A DNA stretch of 64,000 bases from Gammaproteobacteria bacterium. Its GTDB lineage: Bacteria; Pseudomonadota; Gammaproteobacteria; Steroidobacterales; GCA-2729495. The translations under genes and the position numbers were made by a program. Shown in pieces: positions 18,148 to 27,534 of the stretch. Where the stretch lies: the NCBI GenBank assembly GCA_024277915.1, contig JAJRUG010000009.1, positions 35,698 to 99,697 of the forward strand, in the 5' to 3' direction. The notes beneath the pieces were generated by a model. It was given only the letters and a program-made list of their open reading frames with translations, was not told the origin of the DNA and did no database searches. Position 1 is the first letter of the stretch; each line of letters starts with the position of its first letter.

Positions 18148-19523
18148 CCGGAGCGCCGCCAGCGTGTACCGCCCGAACCATCCTCAATCGTAATACCGGC
18201 ATTGTCGAGCTGCTCGCGAATCCTGTCGGCCGTCGCAAAGTCGCGTTCCTGACGGGCTGCATTTCTGTCCGCAATCAATGCTTCGATAGTTTCTTTGCTC
18301 ATAGCTCCTTGTGGTTCGGAATGGAACCATTGCTCCGGGTCAGTGCCCAGCAGACCAAGGTACTCCGCGCTGGCTCTTAACCGTGCGGCCAGTTTCTTCC
18401 GTTGCTCCTCGACGTCGGAGCTGTTGGCTTCCCGGGCCAGATCGAACAATGCAGCGAGTGCGCGCGGCGTGTTGAGATCATCTTCCAGCGCAGACAGAAA
18501 TGTACTGTCTGCCTCGGTGACGGGCCAATCTTGTTGCCAGCCCTGTATATCGCGAAGAGTACCGTAGAGACGGTCGAGCTTGCGGCACGACTCGGTTAAT
18601 ACCTCATCCGTCCAGTCCAGAGGTTGCCGGTAGTGCGCACTGAGCAGCGCAAGGCGGATCGCTTCTCCAGGGGCATCCTCGAGCAGCTCACAGACTGTCA
18701 CGATGTTACCGAGTGACTTGGACATCTTGGTACTGTCTACATTCACAAATCCGTTGTGCAACCAGAATCGGGCAAATACCTGCCCACCATGTGCGCAGGT
18801 GCTCTGTGCAATTTCATTCTCGTGATGGGGAAAGATCAGATCATTGCCCCCACCGTGAATATCAATAGTGCGGCCAAGATGCCGGGCCGACATCGCGGAA
18901 CACTCGATGTGCCAGCCGGGGCGCCCTGTCCCCCAGGGACTCTCCCATCCCGGCAGATCTTCACTGGAAGGCTTCCATAATATGAAGTCACCCGGGTTTT
19001 GCTTATAGTCGGCAACTGCCACTCGTGCCCCGGCAAGCAGTTCCTTGCGGTCACGGCGCGAAAGCCGCCCGTACTGATCGAAAGACGTCACATCAAACAA
19101 TACATGCCCGTCAGCCTCATAGGCATGACCGGTCGCAACGAGACCCTGAATCATGTCGATAATATCGCTCAGATGATCTGTCGCCCGTGGTTCGATATCC
19201 GGCGGAAGCACTCCCAGAGCCTCCATATCCTGATGGTAAAAATCAGCAAAGCGGGAGGAGATCTCTGCAATAGACTGCCCGGACTCAGCCGCCGCTGCAT
19301 TGATCTTGTCATCAATATCAGTGATGTTACGGGCATAGGTCAGCGTGTAGCGTGTGCGCAGCAACCGTGCGAGAACGTCGAATATGACCGGGGGTCGGGC
19401 ATTGCCGATATGCGGCCGGCTATAGACTGTCGGGCCACAAACGTACATTGATACCTGGCCCGGATTGGCAGGCTCAAACGGCTCCTTGGTTCGGCTCAAT
19501 GTGTTGTAAAGGTGGATTGACAT
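18144..19523 (-). CDS. cysS: Cysteinyl-tRNA synthetase
   Basis: This class I synthetase charges tRNA-Cys. The 459-residue protein begins [18 protein letters not shown] and has [13 protein letters not shown] (zinc Cys plus the HIGH-type motif, here HIGN) and the TKMSKSLGN active-site loop. GWHIECSAM and [14 protein letters not shown] supply further zinc ligands and catalytic residues. I chose the ATG at 19523, because it sits right before the conserved [11 protein letters not shown] start and gives the E. coli length (461). It is the first gene of the long minus-strand run and diverges from hisI. Confidence 0.97.
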   Translation of the reverse strand: MSIHLYNTLSRTKEPFEPANPGQVSMYVCGPTVYSRPHIGNARPPVIFDVLARLLRTRYTLTYARNITDIDDKINAAAAESGQSIAEISSRFADFYHQDMEALGVLPPDIEPRATDHLSDIIDMIQGLVATGHAYEADGHVLFDVTSFDQYGRLSRRDRKELLAGARVAVADYKQNPGDFILWKPSSEDLPGWESPWGTGRPGWHIECSAMSARHLGRTIDIHGGGNDLIFPHHENEIAQSTCAHGGQVFARFWLHNGFVNVDSTKMSKSLGNIVTVCELLEDAPGEAIRLALLSAHYRQPLDWTDEVLTESCRKLDRLYGTLRDIQGWQQDWPVTEADSTFLSALEDDLNTPRALAALFDLAREANSSDVEEQRKKLAARLRASAEYLGLLGTDPEQWFHSEPQGAMSKETIEALIADRNAARQERDFATADRIREQLDNAGITIEDGSGGTRWRRSG

Positions 19524-19593
19524 AGCAGCCGGGTATAATAATAGGGACGGAACTGTTTTTCGCCCCCTATTTTCCCACACGGAGACACCAGCA
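19524..19593. promoter_or_regulatory. Divergent promoter region between cysS and hisI
   Basis: The 70-base gap is AT-rich in the middle with a perfect TATAAT at 19534-19539 on the plus strand. The overlapping complement reads TATTATTATA, so both directions have a -10-like element. A TTGACA at 19517-19522 lies only 11 bases from TATAAT and is badly spaced for a sigma70 promoter. A GGAGA at 19581-19585 serves as ribosome-binding site for the hisI GTG start. Promoter activity is inferred. Confidence 0.35.
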
Positions 19594-20076
19594 GTGATTA
19601 AAACCGGAATATTCGGTCAGCGGCACAGTATTGAGCAGGTTGAGGAAGGGACCGAACTGGCACCCAAATTCGATCAGCAGGGGCTGATCCCCGTCGTAAC
19701 AACAGATTTCAGCTCCGGTGAATTGCTGATGCAGGGGTATATGAATCAGGATGCCCTGATCAGAACTATCCGGACGGGAGAAGCGCATTACTACAGCCGC
19801 AGCCGGCAGGCTCTCTGGCACAAGGGTGCGACCAGCGGACTGGTGCAAAAGGTTTCAGAAATGTTGATCGATGATGATCAGGATTGCGTGTGGTTGAGAG
19901 TCGATGTCGCGGGTGGCGCAAGCTGCCATGTCGGGTATCGATCCTGTTTCTATCGGAAAATCCCGATCGGCGAATCATCCGGAAAAGAACCATTGGAGCT
20001 TGAGTTTACTGAAACTGAAAAGATATTTGATCCTGAAGAAGTCTATGGAGACGCACCTAATCCGACGATTTTATAA
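19594..20076 (+). CDS. hisI: Phosphoribosyl-AMP cyclohydrolase (HisI), variant metal motif
   Basis: The enzyme opens the adenine ring of phosphoribosyl-AMP in histidine synthesis. The 160-residue protein has the core [20 protein letters not shown] with [13 protein letters not shown], and [12 protein letters not shown] with two of the zinc cysteines. The usual DCDxD metal block reads DDDQDC instead, so the first zinc Cys is Asp and a Cys falls four residues later. No other his gene is nearby. The start is GTG with GGAGA eight bases upstream. It may be the only HisI or a paralogue adapted to another metal; the sequence alone does not decide this. Confidence 0.9.
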   Translation: MIKTGIFGQRHSIEQVEEGTELAPKFDQQGLIPVVTTDFSSGELLMQGYMNQDALIRTIRTGEAHYYSRSRQALWHKGATSGLVQKVSEMLIDDDQDCVWLRVDVAGGASCHVGYRSCFYRKIPIGESSGKEPLELEFTETEKIFDPEEVYGDAPNPTIL

Positions 20077-20113
20077 GGGTCTCCTGACAGGGTCACTGTG
20101 ATCTTCAAGACCT

Positions 20114-20641
20114 CTATTTCTCGCGGCCGGATACCGCTCCAGAAAAATCTATTCCGGTTTTGATCTGCCTGACGATCAGATCAACCAGATTCTCTGCGAT
20201 GGCATTCCTCAAGATCTGTGCTTCGTTACCCTTGCCCAGAACCTGAAGCTCATCGTAGGTATAATCCTGCGTTAGCGTCAACGTCTGCTCAGGAAGCGCT
20301 TCGCGGCCTTTCACTAATACAGAATACCGTACGATGTAATAAACATCGTATTCACGCGGAACGTTTCTGGCCGACACGGACAGTACCCGCTGACCGGTAA
20401 GGTCTTGATGAATCCGGATGATCGTATCTGCACTGACAGCATCATTGGTGACCGTGATCCCGCCACGATCAAGTGATTTTGTGAGCGCCCGATAAAAAGG
20501 GCTGTAACGATCGGAAGTATTGATGTAGGTGATCGCCATTTCCGGCGGGTAACTGACATCACCACTGAACCGAAACCCGCAGCCCTGCAGCAGTCCGGCG
20601 AATGCCAGTATCAAAATACAGATTCGCCGACGATCAAACAA
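20114..20641 (-). CDS. lptE: LPS-assembly lipoprotein LptE
   Basis: LptE is the outer-membrane lipoprotein that plugs LptD and helps insert LPS. From the TTG at 20641 it has 175 residues, with a lipoprotein signal [20 protein letters not shown] where the lipidated Cys is followed by GFRF. Family features are [14 protein letters not shown], then the [15 protein letters not shown] and [20 protein letters not shown] segments. The TTG overlaps the last codons of leuS and gives a correctly sized signal peptide. The longer open frame upstream lies inside leuS and is not needed. It converges with hisI. Confidence 0.9.
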   Translation of the reverse strand: MFDRRRICILILAFAGLLQGCGFRFSGDVSYPPEMAITYINTSDRYSPFYRALTKSLDRGGITVTNDAVSADTIIRIHQDLTGQRVLSVSARNVPREYDVYYIVRYSVLVKGREALPEQTLTLTQDYTYDELQVLGKGNEAQILRNAIAENLVDLIVRQIKTGIDFSGAVSGREK

Positions 20642-23099
20642 CGATGCTGACCAGTTTGCCGGGTACAACAATGACCTTGCGAATTTCCTTGTCCGCGGTA
20701 AACCGCTGGACATTTTCGTCCGACAAAGCTTTTTCCTTGAGGTCATTCTCAGCTATATCTGCCGGAACCTCGATACGCGCCCTCAGCTTTCCGTTAACCT
20801 GGATCACAATATTCAGTGACTCCGCAACCAGAATGCCCGGGTCTGCAGCCGGCCAGCTTTCATCCACTACCGCTGAATCGTTACCCAGCATCTGCCAAAG
20901 ACTGTGACATATATGCGGCACAATAGGTGAAAGCATCAGTACAACATTGTTCAGCGTCTCCCGGGCAACCAGAAAATCCGTGCCGTTCCTGACCTCGAAT
21001 TTGGCCAGCCTGTTCATCAATTCCATATTGGCAGCGATGGCTGTGTTGAAAGTGTATCGCCGGCCAATGTCGTCGCTGACCTTCAGAATAGTTTGGTGCA
21101 GGGCCCGACGCATTGCCTTTTGACGATCATCCAGCTCACCCGGGTTCTTTCCTTCCTGGTCAAACTTCTGCACGGCTTCTGACCGATGGGCGCTGACTGC
21201 ACGCCACAAGCGACGAAGAAACCGGAACGCCCCCTGTACACCCTCATCCGACCACTCCATGCTTTGTTCGGGTGGAGCTGCAAACATCACGAATAACCGA
21301 ACCGTGTCAGCACCGTAAGATTCGATCAGCCCCTGCGGGTCAACGGTATTGCCCTTGGACTTGGACATCTTGGCACCATCTTTGAGCACCATCCCCTGGG
21401 TAAGGAGTTTCTTGAATGGTTCATCGCTGGATACCAGCCCTTCATCCCTCATCAGCTTGTGGTAGAAACGGGCATACAACAGATGAAGGATTGCATGCTC
21501 GATACCGCCGATATAAATGTCTACCGGCAGCCAGTAGTTGGCACGCTTATCGAGCATTGCTTCATCGCTGTCGGGGCAGGCAAACCGCGCGTAATACCAC
21601 GAAGATTCCATGAATGTGTCAAAGGTGTCCGTCTCGCGGGTCGTCTTGTCACCGGTTGCCGGATCGAGAGTTTCATAGAAGGAGGACATGCTTTTGATCG
21701 GTGAGCCGGTTTCCTGAAACTCGACATCCTCCGGTAGTATCACCGGGAGATCCTGATCCGGTACCGGCACCTGCTCACCCTGTGTCGAATTGATCACTGG
21801 TATCGGTGAACCCCAGTATCGCTGCCGGGACACCAGCCAATCGCGTAGCCGATAGTTAACCCTGCGACGGCCTTTCCCTTCACCGGCAAGTGTCTCGGCT
21901 ATCGCATCAAATGCTGCGTCAAAGCTCATACCGGAATATTCGCCTGAATTGATCAGCACACCATGCTCAACAAAGGCGGCCTCCTCAATGTCGCACTGCT
22001 GCTGATCGTCTTCCGCCTCGATCACCTGCAAGACAGGTAAATCAAACTGCCGGGCAAATTCCCAGTCGCGCTGATCATGGCCGGGGACTGACATCACAGC
22101 ACCAGTGCCATAAGTCATCAACACAAAATTAGCAACCCAGACCGGCACCGCTTCACCAGTAATCGGATGAATTGCATTGATACCAAGCGACATGCCACGC
22201 TTTTCCATTGTCTCCATGGCGGCTTCAGATACTGCGCTCTGCTGGCACTCCCTGAGAAACGCTGCCAGCTCCGGTGACTGCTCCGCTGCCTGAATTGCCA
22301 GTGGATGTTCTGCAGCCACGGCCATGTAACTCACACCCATGAGGGTATCCGGACGGGTCGTATAGATGCTTAATAATTCTTCCGAGTCTTCGATGGCAAA
22401 GTCGACTTCGATACCCTCGGACCGGCCAATCCAGTTTCTCTGCATGACTTTGACAGATTCCGGCCAGTCCAGGGAATCAATAGTTCCCAATAGTTCTTCT
22501 GCGTAGTCGGTAATTTTCAAAAACCATTGCGGAATTTCACGACGTTCTACCAGTGCGCCCGAGCGCCAGCCCCTGCCATCAATAACCTGCTCATTGGCCA
22601 ACACTGTCTCATCCACCGGATCCCAGTTCACGATGGCTTTCTTTTTGTAGGCAACGCCCTTTTTCATCAGGCGGGTAAACATCCACTGCTCCCACCGATA
22701 GTACTCCGGGTCACAGGTTGCCAACTCCCGGCTCCAGTCATACCCGAAGCCCAGCAATTTTAGCTGCTCGCGCATATAGGTAATGTTTTCCCGGGTCCAG
22801 CTGGCCGGTGGCATACCATGTTTGATCGCGGCACCTTCGGCGGGCAGACCAAAAGCATCCCAGCCGATTGGCTGCAGAACATTCTTGCCCAGCATGCGTT
22901 GATAGCGAGCGATGACATCACCGATGGTGTAGTTGCGGACATGCCCCATATGCAGTCGTCCACTGGGATAGGGAAACATGCACAGGCAGTAGAATTTCTC
23001 CCTGTCCGGATCCTCGGTAGCACGGAAAGTCTGATGTTCTTCCCACCACTTGTGTGCCTTCGCCTCGACCAGAGCCGGATTGTATTGTTTGTCAGTCAC
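20634..23099 (-). CDS. leuS: Leucyl-tRNA synthetase
   Basis: This class I synthetase charges tRNA-Leu. The 821-residue protein has the HIGH-type motif in [20 protein letters not shown] and the [12 protein letters not shown] loop at about residue 575. The CP1 editing domain sits between them, with [20 protein letters not shown]. The start [21 protein letters not shown] agrees with the family. leuS is followed by lptE with an 8-base overlap, the common gammaproteobacterial arrangement, and preceded by lnt after 57 bases. Confidence 0.98.
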   Translation of the reverse strand: MTDKQYNPALVEAKAHKWWEEHQTFRATEDPDREKFYCLCMFPYPSGRLHMGHVRNYTIGDVIARYQRMLGKNVLQPIGWDAFGLPAEGAAIKHGMPPASWTRENITYMREQLKLLGFGYDWSRELATCDPEYYRWEQWMFTRLMKKGVAYKKKAIVNWDPVDETVLANEQVIDGRGWRSGALVERREIPQWFLKITDYAEELLGTIDSLDWPESVKVMQRNWIGRSEGIEVDFAIEDSEELLSIYTTRPDTLMGVSYMAVAAEHPLAIQAAEQSPELAAFLRECQQSAVSEAAMETMEKRGMSLGINAIHPITGEAVPVWVANFVLMTYGTGAVMSVPGHDQRDWEFARQFDLPVLQVIEAEDDQQQCDIEEAAFVEHGVLINSGEYSGMSFDAAFDAIAETLAGEGKGRRRVNYRLRDWLVSRQRYWGSPIPVINSTQGEQVPVPDQDLPVILPEDVEFQETGSPIKSMSSFYETLDPATGDKTTRETDTFDTFMESSWYYARFACPDSDEAMLDKRANYWLPVDIYIGGIEHAILHLLYARFYHKLMRDEGLVSSDEPFKKLLTQGMVLKDGAKMSKSKGNTVDPQGLIESYGADTVRLFVMFAAPPEQSMEWSDEGVQGAFRFLRRLWRAVSAHRSEAVQKFDQEGKNPGELDDRQKAMRRALHQTILKVSDDIGRRYTFNTAIAANMELMNRLAKFEVRNGTDFLVARETLNNVVLMLSPIVPHICHSLWQMLGNDSAVVDESWPAADPGILVAESLNIVIQVNGKLRARIEVPADIAENDLKEKALSDENVQRFTADKEIRKVIVVPGKLVSIVV

Positions 23100-23156
23100 T
23101 TTTTCATATTCAGATTGGTTGCGGGCGGACTAGGATAGCAGGGTCATCAGCCCCGG

Positions 23157-24665
23157 TCAGTCCTTCACTGCTTTGGCGCGACTCAAATAAAGCCCGATGG
23201 TGATCAGTAGCAGGCTCAACACGACGATTGGTTCGTTGCCGAATCGTACATAGGGAGTTGCACCACTATAAGGCTGAATCGTGGTACTGAGCACGCCCGG
23301 CTCAAACTGTGGCAGCTGATCCAGAATATGCCCGGTTGGAGAAATCACTGCGGTAATACCGGTGTTGGTCGTGCGTAACAGATACCGCCCGGCTTCAAGC
23401 GCACGCATTCGGGCGATTTGCAGGTGCTGGTGAGGGGCTGTCGAGTCACCAAACCAGGCATCATTGCTGACATTGACAATGATCTGTGCAGCCGGCAGAA
23501 AATCCAGTTGCTCAGCCCCGAATGCATCTTCGTAACAAATACTGGCCGCGACCAAGATGTCTTTTACTTTGATCAACGACTGTACTCGTGGCCCTGCTGT
23601 AGTATCAACAAAAGGCAGGCTCATCAGCCTCATCCAGTTGCGCACGAATCCCGGTACCGGAAAATATTCACCGAACGGCACCAGATGTCGTTTGTGATAA
23701 ACGCCTGCCGCTGTGCCCAGTGCGATCAGCGAATTACTGAATTGCCCGGGCTCCTCGCCGGCGACCAGAATACCTATCAGCAACTGCATATCCCGGGCTC
23801 TTGCCTGCTCGGAGATCTGATTCAGGTAATCACTCACCCTGATATCGAGATCGGGCACTGCAACCTCGGGCCAGATCACCAGATCGCCATCTTTTTGAGC
23901 AAAAGTCAGGCGCTTGTATAAGTCCAGTGTGGGTTGCCGCTGCTCGGGCAACCATTTGCGATCCTGGGATACCGACCCTTGAATCATGCTGACCCGGAGA
24001 TCGCTGTTGCCGGGGACTGTCCACTGCCTGTCCAGCAAAGACCAGCTAATAATGAGAATCCCGATAATAATTCCTGTGGCAAACTTTCTGTGTTGTTGTT
24101 CTCCTTTTATCAGAACTGTCAGTACACCAGCGATGACAGCAGTAATAAATGTCACGCCATAGACTCCAGCCACCGGCGCCCACCCGCGCAGTGCCCCGTC
24201 AATCTGTCCGTAGCCCAGGCTAAGCCAGGGAAAGCCGGTGATCAGCCAGCCCCTTCCCCATTCAATCAACGTCCAGCATGCCGGAACAATCAAACACCAG
24301 CGTATGATGTCATGGCGTATGTTCATGCGCGCGACCCAGTAGCCGCAGATCGCCACATACAACCCCATTGCAGTCACCAGCCCCAGCATCAGCATGATCG
24401 CTATAGCCAGTGGTGCCTGACCAAAAACATGGATGCTGATATACAGCCAGTAAGTTCCGCTGAGAAATGCGCCGAAGCCAAACATGAAGCCACGCCACAT
24501 TGACTCTCTTACAGACTGGCCATCCCAGCACAGGAACAGGATGGTCAGCAGCACAGGAGCCAGCGGATACCAGTGGAAAGGAGCGAAAGAAAGGGGCAGA
24601 CACAGCCCCGCCAGGCCTGCTACCCAGCGTCCCCGATTCTCCAGCAATGTAAGCAAGCTATTCAA
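23157..24665 (-). CDS. lnt: Apolipoprotein N-acyltransferase
   Basis: Lnt adds the third acyl chain to the N-terminal Cys of lipoproteins in the inner membrane. The 502-residue protein has about six N-terminal membrane helices, a periplasmic nitrilase-like domain (about residues 220-470) and a final helix. The catalytic triad residues appear as Glu in LVIWPEVAVP, Lys in YHKRHLVPFGEYFP and Cys in ASICYEDAFG. It precedes leuS and follows corC and a small DNA-binding gene on the same strand, an order partly conserved in other gammaproteobacteria. Confidence 0.97.
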   Translation of the reverse strand: MNSLLTLLENRGRWVAGLAGLCLPLSFAPFHWYPLAPVLLTILFLCWDGQSVRESMWRGFMFGFGAFLSGTYWLYISIHVFGQAPLAIAIMLMLGLVTAMGLYVAICGYWVARMNIRHDIIRWCLIVPACWTLIEWGRGWLITGFPWLSLGYGQIDGALRGWAPVAGVYGVTFITAVIAGVLTVLIKGEQQHRKFATGIIIGILIISWSLLDRQWTVPGNSDLRVSMIQGSVSQDRKWLPEQRQPTLDLYKRLTFAQKDGDLVIWPEVAVPDLDIRVSDYLNQISEQARARDMQLLIGILVAGEEPGQFSNSLIALGTAAGVYHKRHLVPFGEYFPVPGFVRNWMRLMSLPFVDTTAGPRVQSLIKVKDILVAASICYEDAFGAEQLDFLPAAQIIVNVSNDAWFGDSTAPHQHLQIARMRALEAGRYLLRTTNTGITAVISPTGHILDQLPQFEPGVLSTTIQPYSGATPYVRFGNEPIVVLSLLLITIGLYLSRAKAVKD

Positions 24666-24866
24666 GCAGCCAAGAATATAGAGACAGAACTAATTTACCA
24701 GTTTCCCCGACTGAGTCCGTCCAGAGATTGCGACTCTGCCACCTGTGCGCCGTTCAAATCCGGTGTCGCCGGACAGAAAGGTAATGAGATTCTGATCTGG
24801 TCATTGGTTCAGGGGCATGCCAGCCTGACTTGCAGCAGACAGGTTGACACGGATGCGGTGCCGTTT

Positions 24867-25049
24867 TCATTTCTTCCTCCTGGCCCCGGTATCTTTTCCC
24901 GATTCCAGGCGCCCCGCTTTACGTAGTGACTCACGCAGAACGAATTCGATCTGTGCATTCAGACTACGCAGATCGTCATCCGCCCAGCGATGCATGGCTG
25001 CCAGCGTCTTTTCATCAATTCGCAGCGCGAATGCTTTACGAGAGCTCAT
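24867..25049 (-). CDS. Small ribbon-helix-helix (Arc-type) DNA-binding protein
   Basis: This 60-residue basic protein fits the ribbon-helix-helix fold. A short strand FALRIDEKTL is followed by two helices, MHRWADDDLRSLNAQIEF and VLRESLRKAG, then a disordered Lys/Arg tail ending RRKK. Proteins like this act as dimeric repressors or antitoxins. No toxin-like partner adjoins it, since lnt lies 201 bases on and corC ends 97 bases upstream. An AGGAGG near its 3' end could serve a short overlapping frame, which I rejected. Target and function are unknown. Confidence 0.8.
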   Translation of the reverse strand: MSSRKAFALRIDEKTLAAMHRWADDDLRSLNAQIEFVLRESLRKAGRLESGKDTGARRKK

Positions 25050-25146
25050 TGCTCATTCCATTTCAGGATGAATCAGGAATATAGAGAACCGGTGTTGACG
25101 ACCGGTTGCGCGGCCTCATCACTGCAGCTATAGCCGAGCAGAAGCT

Positions 25147-26010
25147 TCAGTCGTCAGAGCGTCTGGCCGCTCGACTGACTTCCACGCTGTGAATGCGTCT
25201 CCGGTCAGCGTTCAACACTTTGAACACGAAGCCGCCAAACGGTACTTCATCGTCGCGACGGGGAAGGCGCCCGAGTTCATGCATCACCAGACCACCTATC
25301 GTGTCGTAGTCTTCATCATCAAGCTCCACTTCGAAAAATTCGTTGAATTCTTCCATACGGGTCAGCGCTTGCACACGAAACTGGTTTTCACTGATCTGCT
25401 GGATTGGCTCAGCCTCCTGAGGATCGTGCTCGTCATCTATCTCGCCGACAATTTCTTCAAGTACATCCTCAATCGTGAGTAACCCGGCGGTGCCACCATA
25501 CTCGTCGACGACAATAGCCATGTGATTCCGGCTGTTCCGGAATTCCTTCAACAATGTATTCAGCCGTTTGCTCTCGGGAATAAAGGTTGCCGGACGTAAC
25601 CAGCGACTCAATTGAAACTCCTCATCGGGTGTATCGACAAAAAATCGCAGAATGTCCTTGGCAATCAGAATACCCACAACTTCATCCCGGTCATCTCCGA
25701 TAACCGGCAAACGTGAGTGCCCGCACTGGATAATCGTGTTGAGTATTTCTTCCCTGGCGGCGTCCTGCTCCAGGATCACCATATGGGCACGCGGTATCAT
25801 GACATCGCGAACCTGGGTTTCCGCTACTTTGAGCACACCTTGCAGCATGGTGATCTCGTCACTATCAAGTGCCGGTTCCAGACGGCTTTTGCTGAACATC
25901 TCCAGCAAATCCTCACGTGAAGCGGGCTCGCCTTTCAGCAGATTCCGCATCCGCACATACCACTTGCTGGTAGCACTGGTGTCCGAAGATTGTTTGTCAG
26001 TCATTGGCAT
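25147..26010 (-). CDS. corC: CorC-family Mg/Co homeostasis protein with CBS pair
   Basis: This 287-residue protein has two CBS domains (about residues 65-185: MIPRAHMVILEQ and MAIVVDEYGGTAGLLTIEDVLEEIVGEI) and a CorC_HlyC transporter-associated domain at the C-terminus (GGLVMHELGRLPRRDDEV). It lacks the DUF21 membrane domain of CorB, as E. coli CorC does (292 residues). CorC is linked to Mg and Co efflux, perhaps by sensing a nucleotide through its CBS pair. It overlaps ybeY by 14 bases within the miaB-phoH-ybeY-corC cluster. Confidence 0.94.
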   Translation of the reverse strand: MPMTDKQSSDTSATSKWYVRMRNLLKGEPASREDLLEMFSKSRLEPALDSDEITMLQGVLKVAETQVRDVMIPRAHMVILEQDAAREEILNTIIQCGHSRLPVIGDDRDEVVGILIAKDILRFFVDTPDEEFQLSRWLRPATFIPESKRLNTLLKEFRNSRNHMAIVVDEYGGTAGLLTIEDVLEEIVGEIDDEHDPQEAEPIQQISENQFRVQALTRMEEFNEFFEVELDDEDYDTIGGLVMHELGRLPRRDDEVPFGGFVFKVLNADRRRIHSVEVSRAARRSDD

Positions 26011-26512
26011 TATCCGGAGAATACGGGTCGGAAAACCCCAGCTTGCCCATTATTTCAGACTCCAGAGACTCCATCTTCCCGGCATCAGCTGCTCTATCGT
26101 GTGTGTAATTCACCAGGTGCAAAGTTCCATGTACAACCAGATGTGACAAATGAGCGAGCGGCAGAATTTGTTGCTGCTCTGCTTCAGAGTAGACCAATGG
26201 CAAGCAAATGACCAAATCACCCAACTCGGGCGGCTCACCGGAATTCGACTGTGGAGGCAGGGGGTCTTTTCCGGCGGGAAATGACAGCACATTGGTTGCG
26301 CTCTTGCTGCCCCGAAATGACTCGTTGAGCGTCTGGCTCTCCGCGCTATCAACAATCCGGATGGTGACAATACCTGGCCCCTGAACACCAGCGCACTCCA
26401 GGGTAGTTACCACCCAATGCTGAACATTGACGCCGTGTGGAAGCTCTCTTTCCCCGGCAACACATTGAAGGTCGGTAGTAATACCGGTCACCGGAGCAAC
26501 TGCTGTGATCAT
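25997..26512 (-). CDS. ybeY: Endoribonuclease YbeY (rRNA maturation factor)
   Basis: YbeY is a single-strand-specific metallo-endoribonuclease needed for 16S rRNA 3'-end maturation and ribosome quality control. The 171-residue protein has the zinc motif HLVVHGTLHLVNYTHD (three His ligands) near residue 130, preceded by RGSKSATNVLSFP. Asn-Tyr-Thr replaces the common Gly-Tyr-Asp between the second and third His, but all three His remain. Its ATG overlaps the phoH stop by 4 bases, so the two are translationally coupled. Confidence 0.95.
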   Translation of the reverse strand: MITAVAPVTGITTDLQCVAGERELPHGVNVQHWVVTTLECAGVQGPGIVTIRIVDSAESQTLNESFRGSKSATNVLSFPAGKDPLPPQSNSGEPPELGDLVICLPLVYSEAEQQQILPLAHLSHLVVHGTLHLVNYTHDRAADAGKMESLESEIMGKLGFSDPYSPDNAND

Positions 26513-27534
26513 GAATTTCTGTCACCCGGCGCTGATGACCTGTTGTTCTCGAACCTCTCGTAGGCCTCGACTATGGATTGCACCAGATTGTGGCGAACGA
26601 CATCAGTTGGCGAGAAAAAGGAGAAGCCGATACTCGGTACACTTTCCAGCACCTGCATGGCATGACGCAAACCCGATGCCTGGTGATGCGCCAGATCTAT
26701 CTGGGTAATATCGCCGGTAACAACTGACCGTGAACCAAATCCCATTCTCGTCAGGAACATCTTCATCTGCTCTATGGTAGTATTCTGAGCTTCGTCCAGA
26801 ATTACGAAACTCTCATTGAGAGAACGCCCACGCATAAAGGCAAGCGGTGCAACTTCGATGATATTTTTTTCCACCAGTTTGGCAACTTTGTCGAATCCGA
26901 GCATTTCATACAGAGCGTCATATATTGGCCGAAGATAGGGATCCACCTTCTGCGACAGATCGCCTGGCAGAAAACCCAGCCGCTCCCCGGCCTCGACGGC
27001 GGGTCTGACCAATACTATTCGTCGTACCTGTTCCTGCTCCAGCGCTTCGACCGCACTGGCAACCGCGAGATAAGTCTTGCCGGTACCAGCGGGGCCGATA
27101 CCAAAACTCAAATCGAACTTGCGAATATTGTTCAGATACCCGAGCTGATTTTTACCTTTGGGCCGAATATGCAAACGTGAGGTCTTGATGACAACTTGCT
27201 GAGCCTTTTTTCGCCCGGTTGTATGACCAGTATCGCCAGACTGCTCTGATTGTGAATCGTTCATGGCTGACTCCCGCAGGCACATATGAACATGATGCGA
27301 ATCCAGTGGTCCTCTGCCCGCCAATGTGAAGAGTTCACGCAACACCCAGTCACCGGCCAGACTGGACTGCGCCGACCCCGTCACACGGAAACGGTTTCCC
27401 CGGTTGCTGATACGTACACCGAGCTTCTCTTCTATTTGCCTGAGATGTTCGTCAAACTTGCCACAAAGATTGGCAAGCACTGAATTGTCGGCCAACTCCA
27501 GAACCAGCTCCCGAGTGTCATCGATCGTGTTCAA
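26509..27534 (-). CDS. ybeZ: PhoH-like ATPase (YbeZ)
   Basis: This 341-residue PhoH-family P-loop ATPase has Walker [12 protein letters not shown] (about residue 148) and Walker [10 protein letters not shown]. An N-terminal KH-like segment (about 15-95, [20 protein letters not shown]) and the [19 protein letters not shown] block match YbeZ. It works with YbeY in rRNA processing, which fits the direct 4-base overlaps with ybeY downstream and miaB upstream. The true enzymatic activity of YbeZ is not fully settled. Confidence 0.95.
   Translation of the reverse strand: MNTIDDTRELVLELADNSVLANLCGKFDEHLRQIEEKLGVRISNRGNRFRVTGSAQSSLAGDWVLRELFTLAGRGPLDSHHVHMCLRESAMNDSQSEQSGDTGHTTGRKKAQQVVIKTSRLHIRPKGKNQLGYLNNIRKFDLSFGIGPAGTGKTYLAVASAVEALEQEQVRRIVLVRPAVEAGERLGFLPGDLSQKVDPYLRPIYDALYEMLGFDKVAKLVEKNIIEVAPLAFMRGRSLNESFVILDEAQNTTIEQMKMFLTRMGFGSRSVVTGDITQIDLAHHQASGLRHAMQVLESVPSIGFSFFSPTDVVRHNLVQSIVEAYERFENNRSSAPGDRNS

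Noticed and set aside
19517..19539. TTGACA and TATAAT as a sigma70 promoter for hisI
   Set aside because: The spacer is only 11 bases; the -10 may be real but the -35 would have to be elsewhere.
24727..24790. tRNA-like fragment on the plus strand: CAGAG/CTCTG stem with a 7-base loop reading TGC, then GTTCAAATC like a T-loop
   Set aside because: There is no proper D arm, the T stem mismatches at normal spacing, and no acceptor stem or CCA closes it. It is probably chance or a very decayed remnant.
24755..24870. A 38-codon frame on the minus strand starting with ATG just after AGGAGG at the end of the ribbon-helix-helix gene
   Set aside because: The AGGAGG also encodes the RRKK tail, the peptide has no family-like features, and no neighbour depends on it.
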